The notes beneath the pieces were generated by a model, which saw only the letters and a list, made by a program, of their open reading frames with translations, had not been told where the DNA came from and ran no database searches. DNA of 64,000 nt from an uncultured Slackia sp. (lineage in GTDB: Bacteria; Actinomycetota; Coriobacteriia; Coriobacteriales; Eggerthellaceae). The stretch is from positions 1 to 64,000 of the forward strand of contig NZ_CAKTVX010000003.1 of assembly GCF_934630525.1 (NCBI RefSeq), read 5' to 3'. The position numbers and the translations under genes were made by a program. Positions within the stretch are counted from its first letter, which is position 1. The number at the start of each line of letters is the position of its first letter. Positions 35,403-44,002 of this stretch are shown piece after piece.

Positions 35403-35967
35403 CTTGACACAGGTCAGGTCTTCCTCGCGGCGGCGGCTCTCGCGCGGCGGGTTCCCACCCTGCTCGGGCATCCCGGCGCCCTCCGGGCGGCCGCGGCGGC
35501 CATGGCCCTCGGCTCGTTGATCTTCTTCGGCGCCGCGCCCCATGCCGCGGCCATCGGTGCCCTGGGCGCCTCCTTTGCGACCGCAGGGCTCGTGAACGGG
35601 GCCTTCGCGCTGCTGCACCTCGTCTGGATGGAAGCCTACGCCCGCATGAACGTGCACCACGCGCTCGTCTACTTCGTCGCGTCCAATCTGCTCTCGTCGC
35701 TCTTCTCCTCGCTCGTGCTGAAGCCGCCGCCTCCAATATGGGCATTGTGCTGTTCATGACGTTCGTGACTGGCATTTTCTGCAACATCTCCTACCGCTTC
35801 GGCGTGAGCGCCCTGTGGCTGTTCGGCCTCGCCCAAGCGGCCATGACGGCCGGGAGTTGTTCGTCGCCGAATCCACCATGAAGACCCATTCGCGCCACAT
35901 CTACCGCAAAATCGGCGTCGACAACAAGCAGGCCCTCCGCACCTCCGTCAACAGCTACCGCGCCTAG
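35403..35967 (+). pseudogene. Decayed membrane LuxR-family regulator
   Basis: Pieces of a multi-helix LuxR regulator in several frames. Hydrophobic parts read MALGSLIFFGAAPHAAAI and LHLVWMEAYARMNVHHAL, then FMTFVTGIFCNISYRFGV in another frame. The end reads ELFVAESTMKTHSRHIYRKI followed by GVDNKQALRTSVNSYRA, the last two helices of a LuxR DNA-binding domain. The first part of the HTH and several helices are missing. It lies just upstream of an intact reductase gene whose own LuxR regulator is on its other side, so it probably regulated a lost or replaced neighbour. Confidence 0.8.
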
Positions 35968-36186
35968 CGCGCAGGGCCATCGGCTTACTCCACCCGCGAT
36001 CGGCGCCTCTTTACCGCTGACCAGTGCGCCCGAAGTCTACGATTCTCTGCGTCTTCCTGCGAAATCGTGTCATTCGCACGATGGTTTTTCTCGCTCCGAA
36101 GACTACGGTGGAGAAGTCCTCCCGTCTGTCGGCGATCTCCCCGCCGACCGGGAGGCACCGCAGAATCAGGGAGCGAAGGAGGAAAT

Positions 36187-38133
36187 ATGAAGCAGGGAAT
36201 GTACCTGGGTCGGCGCAAGTTCGTCGCACTGGGAGCGGCGGCGGCCGGCACCATGCTGTTCGGACTGGGCGGCTGCACCCCGAAGACGGGCGCCGCCGAC
36301 GCAGCGCCGAGCTATCAGGCCGGCACCTACACGGCAGCCGCCACGGGCAAGAAGGGCCCGGTCAATATCGCGGTGACGTTCTCCGACGATGCCATCGAGA
36401 CCATCGAGATCCTCGACAACTACGAGACGCCGCGTATATCCGAGCGTGCCTTCACCGACATCCCCGAGCAGATTCTCGAGCACCAGAGCCTGCAGGTCGA
36501 TACCATCGCGGGCGCCACCCTGGCCTCCATGGCCGTTATCAACGGCGTGAAGGACTGCGTCTCCCAGGCCGGCGGCGACGTGACGGCCCTCGAGCAGGCG
36601 CCCGGCACCGAGAAGAGCACCGAAACCGTGGAGATTGACGCCGATGTGGTCGTCCTCGGCGCCGGTGCCGCAGGCATGGGCACCGCCGTGGCGTGCAGCC
36701 AGAAGGGGCTGAATGTGGTGGTGATGGAGAAGTGCGGCAACGTGGGCGGCAACTGCCTCGTCTCGGGCGGCATGATGCGCTGGATCGGCGCACCCTCGGA
36801 GCTGCGAGCCACGAACACCGAGGGTCTGGAAGAGTACTACGAGGCAACCTTGGCCAAGGCGGAACAGCTGGGATTCCCCGCCGACCTCATCGCCACGGTG
36901 CGCGCCCAGCACGACGAGTGGTACGCCACCGGCACCGACAAGGTGTTCGACAGCGCCGAGTGGGCGAACATCGCCGCCCTCGTCTCCCTCGGCATCCCGG
37001 CCTTCGACGAGACCACCTACCGCTCCTGCAGCGAGTACAACGCCGAATCCATCGTCCTCCTCAATTGGCTGTCCGACGAAATGCCCATCGAGTTCAAGCC
37101 GCTGACGGGCATCGCCGGATTCCCCTGGCCGAATTGGGCCCAGCCCACGGTGGGCGAGAACGGTGAGGGGTACTTCCGCGCCTTCGACGAGTACCTGGAG
37201 GCCAACGGCAATCCCATCGAGTTCCTGTTCCAGACGCCGGCCGAGGAAATCCTCATGGACGGAGGCCGGGCCGTCGGGGCCCGGGGCGTGTGCGCCGACG
37301 GCACCACCTACCTCGTCAACGCCGCCAAGGCGGTCGTCATCGCCACGGGCGGTTTCTCCGGCAGCGCCGAGCTGCTGAAGGAGCACGACGACGGCTGGGG
37401 CTTCGCCTCCATGGACGTCATCCCCACGACGAACAACTTCGGTCACACGGGAGACGGCGTGGTCATGGGTCTGGCCGCCGGCGCCACGTTCATGGATAAC
37501 GTGCCCAACATCATGTGTCTCCCCTTCGTCAACGCCGTCGACTTCTCCGTGGAATCCATGGTGGGCAACACGGGCAACGCGCTCATGCTCAACAAGGAGG
37601 GCAAGCGCTTCGTCAACGAGACCTTGGGACGCAACGAGATCGCCCATGCCCAGATCGAGCAGACCGACCAGATGTGCTACCTCATCTCCGACGCCAACAA
37701 CAGCGGCATCGAGGGCGGCCGCAACATGTTCGGCATTGACGTCCAGCAGCTCCTCGACAACGACAAGCTCTTCACCGCCGACACCCTCGAAGAGCTCGCC
37801 GCGGCCATCGCCATCGACCCAGCCACCTTCGTCGCCAGCGTCGAGCAGTACAACGAGATGGCCGCCACCAAGAACGACCCCGATTTCGGCCGCGGCCTGT
37901 TCGACGAGACCTCCCCGATCACCACGGCGCCCTTCTACGCCTTCCCGTGCCATTGGGGCGTGCACATCACCTGCGGCGGCCTGAACTACAACCATGAGAA
38001 CTACGCCCTGACCGACAAAGACGGCAAGGACATTCCCGGACTGTTCGGCGTGGGGGAGGTCATTCCCACGACGGGCGGCATCATGACCATGGGTAACGGC
38101 CTGGTGGTGGCGGACGTTCTTGCCGGAGCCTAG
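36187..38133 (+). CDS. Tat-exported lipoprotein flavin reductase (FMN-binding plus FAD fumarate-reductase-like)
   Basis: A 648-residue extracytoplasmic reductase. AAGGAGG lies just before the ATG at 36187. The N-terminus has a twin-arginine motif (LGRRKFVALG) and a lipobox (GLGGC), so it should be folded before export and lipid-anchored. Residues about 45-135 are an FMN-binding domain with TIAGATLASM, whose Thr is the usual site of covalent FMN. Residues about 155-640 are an FAD_binding_2/flavocytochrome c domain with VVVLGAGAAGMGTAVA, KCGNVGGNCLVSGGM and the closing GLFGVGEVIPTTGGI. Such enzymes reduce fumarate, urocanate, cinnamates and related acceptors in anaerobic respiration; the substrate here cannot be named. 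The LuxR gene 22 bases downstream is its likely regulator. Confidence 0.92.
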   Translation: MKQGMYLGRRKFVALGAAAAGTMLFGLGGCTPKTGAADAAPSYQAGTYTAAATGKKGPVNIAVTFSDDAIETIEILDNYETPRISERAFTDIPEQILEHQSLQVDTIAGATLASMAVINGVKDCVSQAGGDVTALEQAPGTEKSTETVEIDADVVVLGAGAAGMGTAVACSQKGLNVVVMEKCGNVGGNCLVSGGMMRWIGAPSELRATNTEGLEEYYEATLAKAEQLGFPADLIATVRAQHDEWYATGTDKVFDSAEWANIAALVSLGIPAFDETTYRSCSEYNAESIVLLNWLSDEMPIEFKPLTGIAGFPWPNWAQPTVGENGEGYFRAFDEYLEANGNPIEFLFQTPAEEILMDGGRAVGARGVCADGTTYLVNAAKAVVIATGGFSGSAELLKEHDDGWGFASMDVIPTTNNFGHTGDGVVMGLAAGATFMDNVPNIMCLPFVNAVDFSVESMVGNTGNALMLNKEGKRFVNETLGRNEIAHAQIEQTDQMCYLISDANNSGIEGGRNMFGIDVQQLLDNDKLFTADTLEELAAAIAIDPATFVASVEQYNEMAATKNDPDFGRGLFDETSPITTAPFYAFPCHWGVHITCGGLNYNHENYALTDKDGKDIPGLFGVGEVIPTTGGIMTMGNGLVVADVLAGA

Positions 38134-38154
38134 GCCTTCGGCTACAATTATGGC

Positions 38155-39573
38155 ATGCACGCGACGACCTCTCACACCGACAACATGGCCCTGCTGAACC
38201 GAAACAGCGTCCTGACCGCCCTCGGCATCGGGTTCCTGTCGTCGTGGGTCTACTGCGCCTACAACACCTCCTCGCTGTTCGACGGACGACCTGGCAATGC
38301 GTCGCTGGCCCACCCCTCCTGGCTGGCGGCCATTGCCGGCGCCATTCTCGTGCTCGTCGCAGGGGCCGTGCTGTTCAACCGCGTCAGGGAGACGGGGCGG
38401 CTCCTCGAACCCGCGGCGGTCGCGCTCATGGCCGGGGGCACTGTTCTCTCCGCGGTATCCCTCGCGCCCCTTCTCTCCATGGCCGGAGGCTTCGCGTCGG
38501 GCATCGGATACGGCCTTCTCTGGCTTTTCTGGGGCAGGGTTCTCGCGGAAATCCATTCGGAGCGAACCGAGTACATCGTTCCCGCCTCATCCGCCGTCAC
38601 CGCCCTCACCGCCCTCGTTTTTCCCACACTGTCCGGCCCCATCGGAGTGACGGCCGTCGCCGCCCTCGCCCCGCTCTCTTTCGGCTGCCTCGCCGTCGCA
38701 CGAAAGCAAGTCCCGTACGACGGCGACCCAACCCGGGGAAACGACGCCCGAGCGCCCATGCCGTCCCGAAACATCCTGCGGGTCATCGCCTACACCGTGA
38801 GCCTCTACTTCGTCATCGGGTGCCTCAACAGCCTGTCGCCCCTCCTGGAAACGCCCCTTGGGCCTTTCACGGAGAACATACCCGTGTTCCTCGGCTCGTG
38901 CCTGGGCATTCTTCTCGCGTTGCTCTGCATCCTCCATGCGGTGCGCATCGACCTCGCCTCTCTCAGCAAGCTCATCGCACCGTTGCTCATGGGGGCCATT
39001 ACCCTTTTCGCCCTGCAAAGGCCCCTCGCGGAGCGGTGCTTCGTCGCCCTCCTCGCCGGCGCCGACTTCATGGCCGTGTCCGTCATCATCGTCTACCTCG
39101 TCAACCTGGAGAAAGCCGGCCGATTGAGACGCTACAGCGGCATCGGCATCGCCCAAAGCGCCATCCTGATCGGCTCCGTCGCCGGGAACCTGTTTGGGAG
39201 ACAGTGGCACGGGGGGCTCGGCCTGAGCACCGAGCAGCTTCTCTTCATCGTGCTCGTGCTGGCCAGCGCGCTCGTGCTCTCGCTCAGCTTCATTCCCCGG
39301 AGCACCTCGGCGCGCCCGGCCGCCGGCCCCGCTGCCTCCACCCAGAAAGAACGCGACATCGCCGAAGTCGTTCAGGACCTGGCTGCCGCAAAGGGCCTCA
39401 CCCCGCGCGAGACGGAAATCCTGGAATACCTGGCGCGGGGACGCACCGAGCCCTACATACGCGAGCAGCTCTGGCTCTCGCGCTCCACCGTGAGCACCCA
39501 TGTGAAGCACATCTACCAAAAACTGGGCATCCACAGTAAGCAGGAGATCATCAGCCTCATCGAGAAGAGCTGA
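38155..39573 (+). CDS. Membrane LuxR-family transcriptional regulator
   Basis: A 472-residue protein with about 12 hydrophobic helices (residues 20-385) and a cytoplasmic LuxR HTH at the C-terminus (GLTPRETEILEYLARGRTEP and STVSTHVKHIYQKLGIHSKQ). The membrane part resembles a transporter fold and may sense the substrate of the adjacent reductase; this pairing is frequent in Eggerthellaceae. No response-regulator receiver domain is present. The ATG at 38155 has no strong ribosome site, and MALLNRNS ten codons later is an alternative. It follows the reductase gene by 22 bases and may be cotranscribed. Confidence 0.9.
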   Translation: MHATTSHTDNMALLNRNSVLTALGIGFLSSWVYCAYNTSSLFDGRPGNASLAHPSWLAAIAGAILVLVAGAVLFNRVRETGRLLEPAAVALMAGGTVLSAVSLAPLLSMAGGFASGIGYGLLWLFWGRVLAEIHSERTEYIVPASSAVTALTALVFPTLSGPIGVTAVAALAPLSFGCLAVARKQVPYDGDPTRGNDARAPMPSRNILRVIAYTVSLYFVIGCLNSLSPLLETPLGPFTENIPVFLGSCLGILLALLCILHAVRIDLASLSKLIAPLLMGAITLFALQRPLAERCFVALLAGADFMAVSVIIVYLVNLEKAGRLRRYSGIGIAQSAILIGSVAGNLFGRQWHGGLGLSTEQLLFIVLVLASALVLSLSFIPRSTSARPAAGPAASTQKERDIAEVVQDLAAAKGLTPRETEILEYLARGRTEPYIREQLWLSRSTVSTHVKHIYQKLGIHSKQEIISLIEKS

Positions 39574-39794
39574 GGTTCAGCAAACGCAACAAGCCCATCG
39601 ACGACATTGGGCCTTGCGTCCCTATCAGCTTTCAGCGTAAAAATCATCGACACTTTTCCATTCACTCATGCGAGAATTCAGCCGCGGGTTTCCCGTAGCA
39701 GCCTTTCCGACATGCGACCGCGCTACAAACAGAACGCCATGTAGAGAGGCAAGTATTCCCGCTCCCCCTCCCGAGCAAGCTGGATTGGCTATAC

Positions 39795-40879
39795 CTATTT
39801 GGACGATTCCGGGAGGATCATGCCCGCCTTCCTGAACTCGACCGGGGTCATGCATCTCAGCGCCGAGTGAATCCTGAAGTTGTTGCACCAATGCACGTAG
39901 TCGGCCAGCTTGGCCTGCAGCTCGCGAGTCGTGCCGAACGCCTCGCGGTAGACGGACTCCGCCTTCAGGGTCTCGTTCGTCGATTCGTCGACCGCGTTGT
40001 CGTAGGGGCATCCCTTCTTGGAGAGCGACCGCTCGATGCCGAAGGCTTCGAGCGTCTCGTCGATCTTGGCGTTGTCGAATTCGCTGCCGCAATCAGCATG
40101 GAAAACCCGGATGTCGGAAAGGGGGAACTCGACCGTCGCGAACGCGGCTCTCACCAGACCGGCGTCCTTGCGCGGCCCCGCCGAATGCCCGACGATCTCG
40201 CGATTTGCCAGGTCGACCAGCAGGCAGGCGTAGCTCCAGCCGCCGCCGACGCGCACGTAGGCGAGGCCGCCGCACGCGTGGGTGCGCGGCTCGCGCCCGC
40301 CGAACTGCCTGGCCGCCGCATTGGGCAGGTCGGCCTCGTTGGACCTGCCGGGATGGCATTCGGGCTTCTTGCGTCCGTACGCGCCGGCCAAGCCGTTTTC
40401 CCTCATTATCCTGCAGATTCGCCTGCGGCTGGCCGTTATGCCGCGGCGGGCGAGCGAGGCCTTTATCTTGCGCGCGCCGTACCGCCCGCGGCTTGCCGCG
40501 CCCGCGGCTTGCCCCGTGCGCGGCCGGCACGTCGGGCTCGACGGGGTCCGGCGGCTTCGGGGATTCCGCGCGCGAGCGCATCGAGCAGCAGGTCGAGCGC
40601 GCAACGCCGAGCATCTCGTATTGCGCCGATACCGGGTAGCGGCCGGCGTTCGCCGCCATCGCCGCCGCTTTCGCGCAAATATCAGCGCCGCCTGTTTTAA
40701 AACGTCGACCTCCATGCGCAGCCGCTTGTTCTCGCGCTCCAGCCCGATGATCCGGTTCTGCTCGGGCGTGCGGTTGTCGGCCGCGCGCGGCGAGTCCGAC
40801 GCGTTTATCGCCTTGACCCACCTCATATATTGTCTTTGCCACTTCTCGCGCAGTGGCCGCGCTCTTCTCTTGTAGACGC
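39795..40879 (-). pseudogene. IS3-family transposase remnant, 5' end lost and orfB frameshifted
   Basis: The orfA part keeps REKWQRQYMRWVKA and the leucine-zipper-like IIGLERENKRLRMEVDVLKQ but lacks its N-terminal HTH, being cut at 40879 by an IS110 element. orfB begins at ATG 40659 (MAANAGRYPVSAQYEM) in the -1 frame, the normal IS3 layout. A 16-base tandem duplication at 40482-40513 then shifts orfB back to the orfA frame inside SRGRYGARKIKA. The rest has the DDE integrase core: CGGLAYVRVGGGW, HADCGSEFDNAKI and the Glu region DNAVDESTNETLKAE. The third of the acidic residues is thus present, but the enzyme cannot be made intact. Confidence 0.88.
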
Positions 40880-40900
40880 GAATATGAGATAAAGGGCGCG

Positions 40901-41089
40901 TATGGGGCGGAGGGCGTTTGCCGAACCTCCAAGGAGTCCGGCTCTTTCCGATAGGCTGACGCCTCCGGCCCGCAGGTGGACGCGAATAAGGCAGGATGGC
41001 GTTCGGCGCTTGATGTCCGATGAGGCTGCGCCTGCGGAGACCAGGGGATGACTTCCGCCTTCTTCGGCAAGCGAGCAAGGAGGGCGGGC
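40901..41089 (+). ncRNA. Candidate bridge RNA region of the IS110 element
   Basis: The noncoding left end of IS110-group elements is known to encode a structured bridge RNA with target and donor loops. This stretch has no ORF of its own and shows local hairpin potential (CTTCCGCCTTCTTCGGCAAG and the CCTCCGGCCCGCAGG area). Exact ends and loops were not determined; the call follows from the element family and position. Confidence 0.35.
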
Positions 41090-42307
41090 ATGATCTACGT
41101 CGGGATAGACGTCGCCAAGAGAAACCACGTCGCGAGCGCGGTAGACGACGGAGGCGGCACCGTGATCGAGTCGTTAAAGTTCGCCAACACGCGCGACGGG
41201 TTCGCCGGACTGCTCGAAAGGCTGAGCGAGGCGTCGGCAACCCCCGACAGCTGCCTCGTCGGCATGGAAGCGACGGGGCACTACTGGGTGGCGCTGTTCG
41301 ATTTCCTGACCGCCCACGGCTACGACGCCGCCGTCATAAGCCCGATCCAGACAGATGCGTTCCGCGACGTGTGGTCGGTGCGCAAGGTCAAGACCGACGC
41401 CGTCGACGCGGCGATGATAGCTGACCTGGTGCGCTACAAGAGGTTCGGCCCGTCCGCCCTGGGCGAAGAGGCGACCGAAGAGCTGCGCAACCTGGCGCGC
41501 TACCGGATGTCGCTCGTCGAGCGGTCGACCATGCTCAAGAACAGGGCGACGGCGATCCTCGATAGGACGTTCCCCGAGCTCGCGGGGCTGTTCAGCGGGT
41601 CTTATGGCCCGGCGCACCGAGCGCTGCTCGAGCATTGCGCCACCCCGGAGCAAGCGCTCTCGACCGATGTGAGGACCATCGCGAGAATCCTCTCCGAGGC
41701 GTCCCGCGGCCAACTCGGCCGGGAAAAGGCCGAGCAGGTCAAGGCCGCCGCCAGAAAATCAGTCGGCGTGGGGTTCGGGTCCGGAGCGCTCGCGTTCGAG
41801 GTCAGGCTAGTCATGGAGGAGCTGGGGTTCGTGCGGGGCCGGATCGATGAGGTCGACGCCGAGCTCGCGCGCATCCTCGACGAGACGGCTGGCAGGTGGC
41901 TCCTCACCATCCCCGGCGTCGGCGTTGCGCTAGCCTCGGTGATAGCCGGGGAGATCGGCGACCCGAACGCGTTCGCGGACCCGCATAAGCTCATGGCCTA
42001 CGCGGGGATGGACCCCACGAAGAACGAGTCCGGCGACACGGTGCACTCCGACGGGCACATGTCCAAGCGTGGGCCGGCCGCGCTGAGGTGGGCGTTCATG
42101 CGGGCGGCGGATTGCGCCAGAAAGCACGACCCATACTTCGGCGACTACTACGCCAAGAAGAGGGCCGCCGGCAAGCACCACTACGTGGCGCTGTCCGGCG
42201 TGGCGCGCAAGCTCATGGGCGTGTCCCTCGCGGTTATGAAGGAGAAGCGGCCGTACGAGCCGGCGCCTCCGAAAAGCCATAGGCCTGGCCACCTCCTCGA
42301 GCCCTAA
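41090..42307 (+). CDS. IS110-family transposase
   Basis: A 405-residue recombinase. The start at 41090 (MIYVGIDVAKRNHV) gives the normal family N-terminus; an in-frame ATG at 41048 adds 14 residues. The DEDD domain shows Asp in VGIDVAKRNH, Glu in VGMEATGHYWVAL, and the KTDAVDAAMIADL pair. The C-terminal Tnp20 domain has LLTIPGVGVALASVIAGEIG, FADPHKLMAYAGMDP and the serine region SKRGPAALRWAF. It acts with a bridge RNA to recombine a circular intermediate into its target. The gene looks intact, so the element may be active. Confidence 0.93.
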   Translation: MIYVGIDVAKRNHVASAVDDGGGTVIESLKFANTRDGFAGLLERLSEASATPDSCLVGMEATGHYWVALFDFLTAHGYDAAVISPIQTDAFRDVWSVRKVKTDAVDAAMIADLVRYKRFGPSALGEEATEELRNLARYRMSLVERSTMLKNRATAILDRTFPELAGLFSGSYGPAHRALLEHCATPEQALSTDVRTIARILSEASRGQLGREKAEQVKAAARKSVGVGFGSGALAFEVRLVMEELGFVRGRIDEVDAELARILDETAGRWLLTIPGVGVALASVIAGEIGDPNAFADPHKLMAYAGMDPTKNESGDTVHSDGHMSKRGPAALRWAFMRAADCARKHDPYFGDYYAKKRAAGKHHYVALSGVARKLMGVSLAVMKEKRPYEPAPPKSHRPGHLLEP

Positions 42308-42534
42308 GCCCGTCAAAAACCGAATATGTCCCGACAATCGGCGTTGGCACGCCGCGCGCCCTTACTCGCCTTTTATCTCATATTCCATTTACAAGGTTCC
42401 TATCGAAAAATCTCGGGTTGCCCCTTGGCTCTTAATAGCAGGCCTGTCGGCTTCGATAGGCCCATGCTACACGACGCATCGGGCGAAAGACCGAACGTGT
42501 GTAAAACTGTCCATATCCGCAAAAAGCATGCCAG

Positions 42535-42604
42535 AAAACTATTCGTCAGAACGAATAGTTTTTGCTATAGTCTCATAAAGAAAACTATTCGTTCTGACGA
42601 AGGA
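42535..42604. promoter_or_regulatory. Paired palindromic operators around the hipA-like promoter
   Basis: AAAACTATTCGT-CAGA-ACGAATAGTTTT (42535-42562) is a perfect 12-bp-arm palindrome. The half AAAACTATTCGT recurs at 42581 followed by TCTG and a partial right arm ACGAA. Between them lies TATAGT (42566-42571), a good -10. The start codon is at 42613. The layout fits autorepression by the HTH part of the downstream protein. Confidence 0.75.
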
Positions 42605-42612
42605 CATTCACC

Positions 42613-43953
42613 ATGATGACCACAAGCCAGGCCGCAGCAACCCTCAACGTTAGCACGAGAAGAGTTCAAGAACTCGTCAAGACGCACGAGCTGAAAGCCG
42701 AAAAAGCATCGGGCGTTTGGCTTATCGACGAAGCCTCTGTGCGTAATCGCCTCGCAAATTCGAGCAAGCGCGGGGGGAGGCCGCGCATTGGATCTGGGAA
42801 ACACGACGTTTCGTTCACGCTCATGAACCGCACGCACGAGGTGGTCGAGCTGGTGTACGACACACGTCGCAAAGAATTCACTGCCATAGGCTCCGACGTC
42901 GACCTCGTCCACGCGCCGCTTGGACTTGCGAGCAACGATGGACGCATTCCCCTTGACGCATTAAACGATTGGTGGCGCGGGCGCGGCATTCCCCATGCGC
43001 GCCAGGGGCTTGCGGCGCTTTTGTGCGAAGCAAGCGTCTCTCTGCCGCAGGAACTCATCCAGAGAAACCTCGGCCTCTCGCTTTCTGACCAATATTGGAT
43101 TAGGCCAAAAAACTCGGGGCTCATCTGGGAACGTATCAATTTTTTCAACAACGATTTCGAACAGGTGTCTCTCGATACCGCCGCCTATGCCGTCGAAGGC
43201 AAGGAGGCACAGGCAAAGCCCGACAACACGTCGGACGGCAACCTCGAAAAGCACTGGATTTGCCGCAACGGGGTTCGTATGCTGCTCAAAAGCGGCACCC
43301 AATATGGACAAGAGCCCTATAACGAAGTGGTCGCCTCCGCTTTGCATCGACGCCTGCTTGCGCCGGACGAATACGTCACTTATGCACTCGAGGGCGAGGG
43401 TGCGACGGCCCAGAGCTGCTGCGCGAATTTCCTTACCGATGAAGAGGAATTCGTGCCGGCCGTGTACGTCGAGCGGCATTTGAAGCGGAACGAGCGCGCG
43501 AATGATTACGAGCACTATCTATCTTCCTGCGAGGCGCTTGGCGCCGCAGGAACAAAAGAGGCGCTCGACCGCATGATTGTTTGCGACGACGTTATCGCCA
43601 ACCACGACCGGCACCACCGCAATTTCGGAATCGTCCGCAACGTCAATACGCTGGAATGCCATCCCGCGCCGATTTTCGACTCGGGCTCGTCGCTGTGGTG
43701 CGATGTGACGACCTCGCAGCTGGCTGCGGGCGAGCACAGCTTTGCGAGCAAACAGTTCTACGAAAGCCCCGCGAAGCAAATGTTGCTCGTCGACGATATG
43801 GGCTGGTTCAACGCAGCCGCGCTCGACGGGTTTATCGACGAGGCCGCAGAGATTCTTGCTCGCAACGAAGCGCTGTCGAGGCGGCTTCCATATATCGAAA
43901 GCGCACTGCGATGGCGCCTTGAGAGGATGCGCCGCATCGCGGAATGGGATTAG
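42613..43953 (+). CDS. HTH-HipA kinase-like fusion protein
   Basis: A 446-residue protein joining a DNA-binding domain to a HipA-like kinase. Residues 1-52 are an excisionase/MerR-like winged helix (TSQAAATLNVSTRRVQELV). The rest is a HipA-like fold: a kinase catalytic loop CDDVIANHDRHHRNFG with Asp and Asn, a metal-site DSGSSLW in place of DFG, and a likely nucleotide Lys in VRMLLKSG. HipA usually needs a separate HipB antitoxin with the operator-binding HTH; here the HTH is fused and no HipB lies nearby. Perfect palindromes directly upstream are probable operators. AAGGA lies eight bases before the start. It could act as a self-regulated toxin, a persistence factor or a phage-response kinase; this is inference. 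Confidence 0.85.
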   Translation: MMTTSQAAATLNVSTRRVQELVKTHELKAEKASGVWLIDEASVRNRLANSSKRGGRPRIGSGKHDVSFTLMNRTHEVVELVYDTRRKEFTAIGSDVDLVHAPLGLASNDGRIPLDALNDWWRGRGIPHARQGLAALLCEASVSLPQELIQRNLGLSLSDQYWIRPKNSGLIWERINFFNNDFEQVSLDTAAYAVEGKEAQAKPDNTSDGNLEKHWICRNGVRMLLKSGTQYGQEPYNEVVASALHRRLLAPDEYVTYALEGEGATAQSCCANFLTDEEEFVPAVYVERHLKRNERANDYEHYLSSCEALGAAGTKEALDRMIVCDDVIANHDRHHRNFGIVRNVNTLECHPAPIFDSGSSLWCDVTTSQLAAGEHSFASKQFYESPAKQMLLVDDMGWFNAAALDGFIDEAAEILARNEALSRRLPYIESALRWRLERMRRIAEWD

Positions 43954-44002
43954 AGAAGCATCGAGAAATCGTAGGGAAATGACCACTCCGACGCCTTCAC
44001 CA

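Larger units (their letters stand above)
40880..42385 (+). mobile_element. IS110-family insertion sequence
   Basis: A roughly 1.5-kb element with one transposase gene. Its ends share an imperfect inverted repeat: GAATATGAGATAAAGGGCGCG at 40880-40900 (21 bases, 18 matching) and its complement at 42365-42385. It interrupts the orfA of the IS3 element on its left. The orfA N-terminus was not found on the right side, so deletion followed or accompanied insertion. The left noncoding end is 189-210 bases and the right about 78 bases, as in IS110-group elements whose bridge RNA is coded upstream of the transposase. Confidence 0.85.

Noticed and set aside
36166..38556. A 796-codon open frame on the minus strand opposite the flavin reductase
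   Set aside because: It is the shadow of a high-GC gene: composition is Gly/Val/His-rich without domains, it has no ribosome site, and the plus strand holds a complete enzyme with all motifs.
39574..39640. Terminator after the LuxR gene at 38.2-39.6 kb
   Set aside because: AAGCCCA and TGGGCCTT pair over only five bases and no T-run follows; too weak to list.
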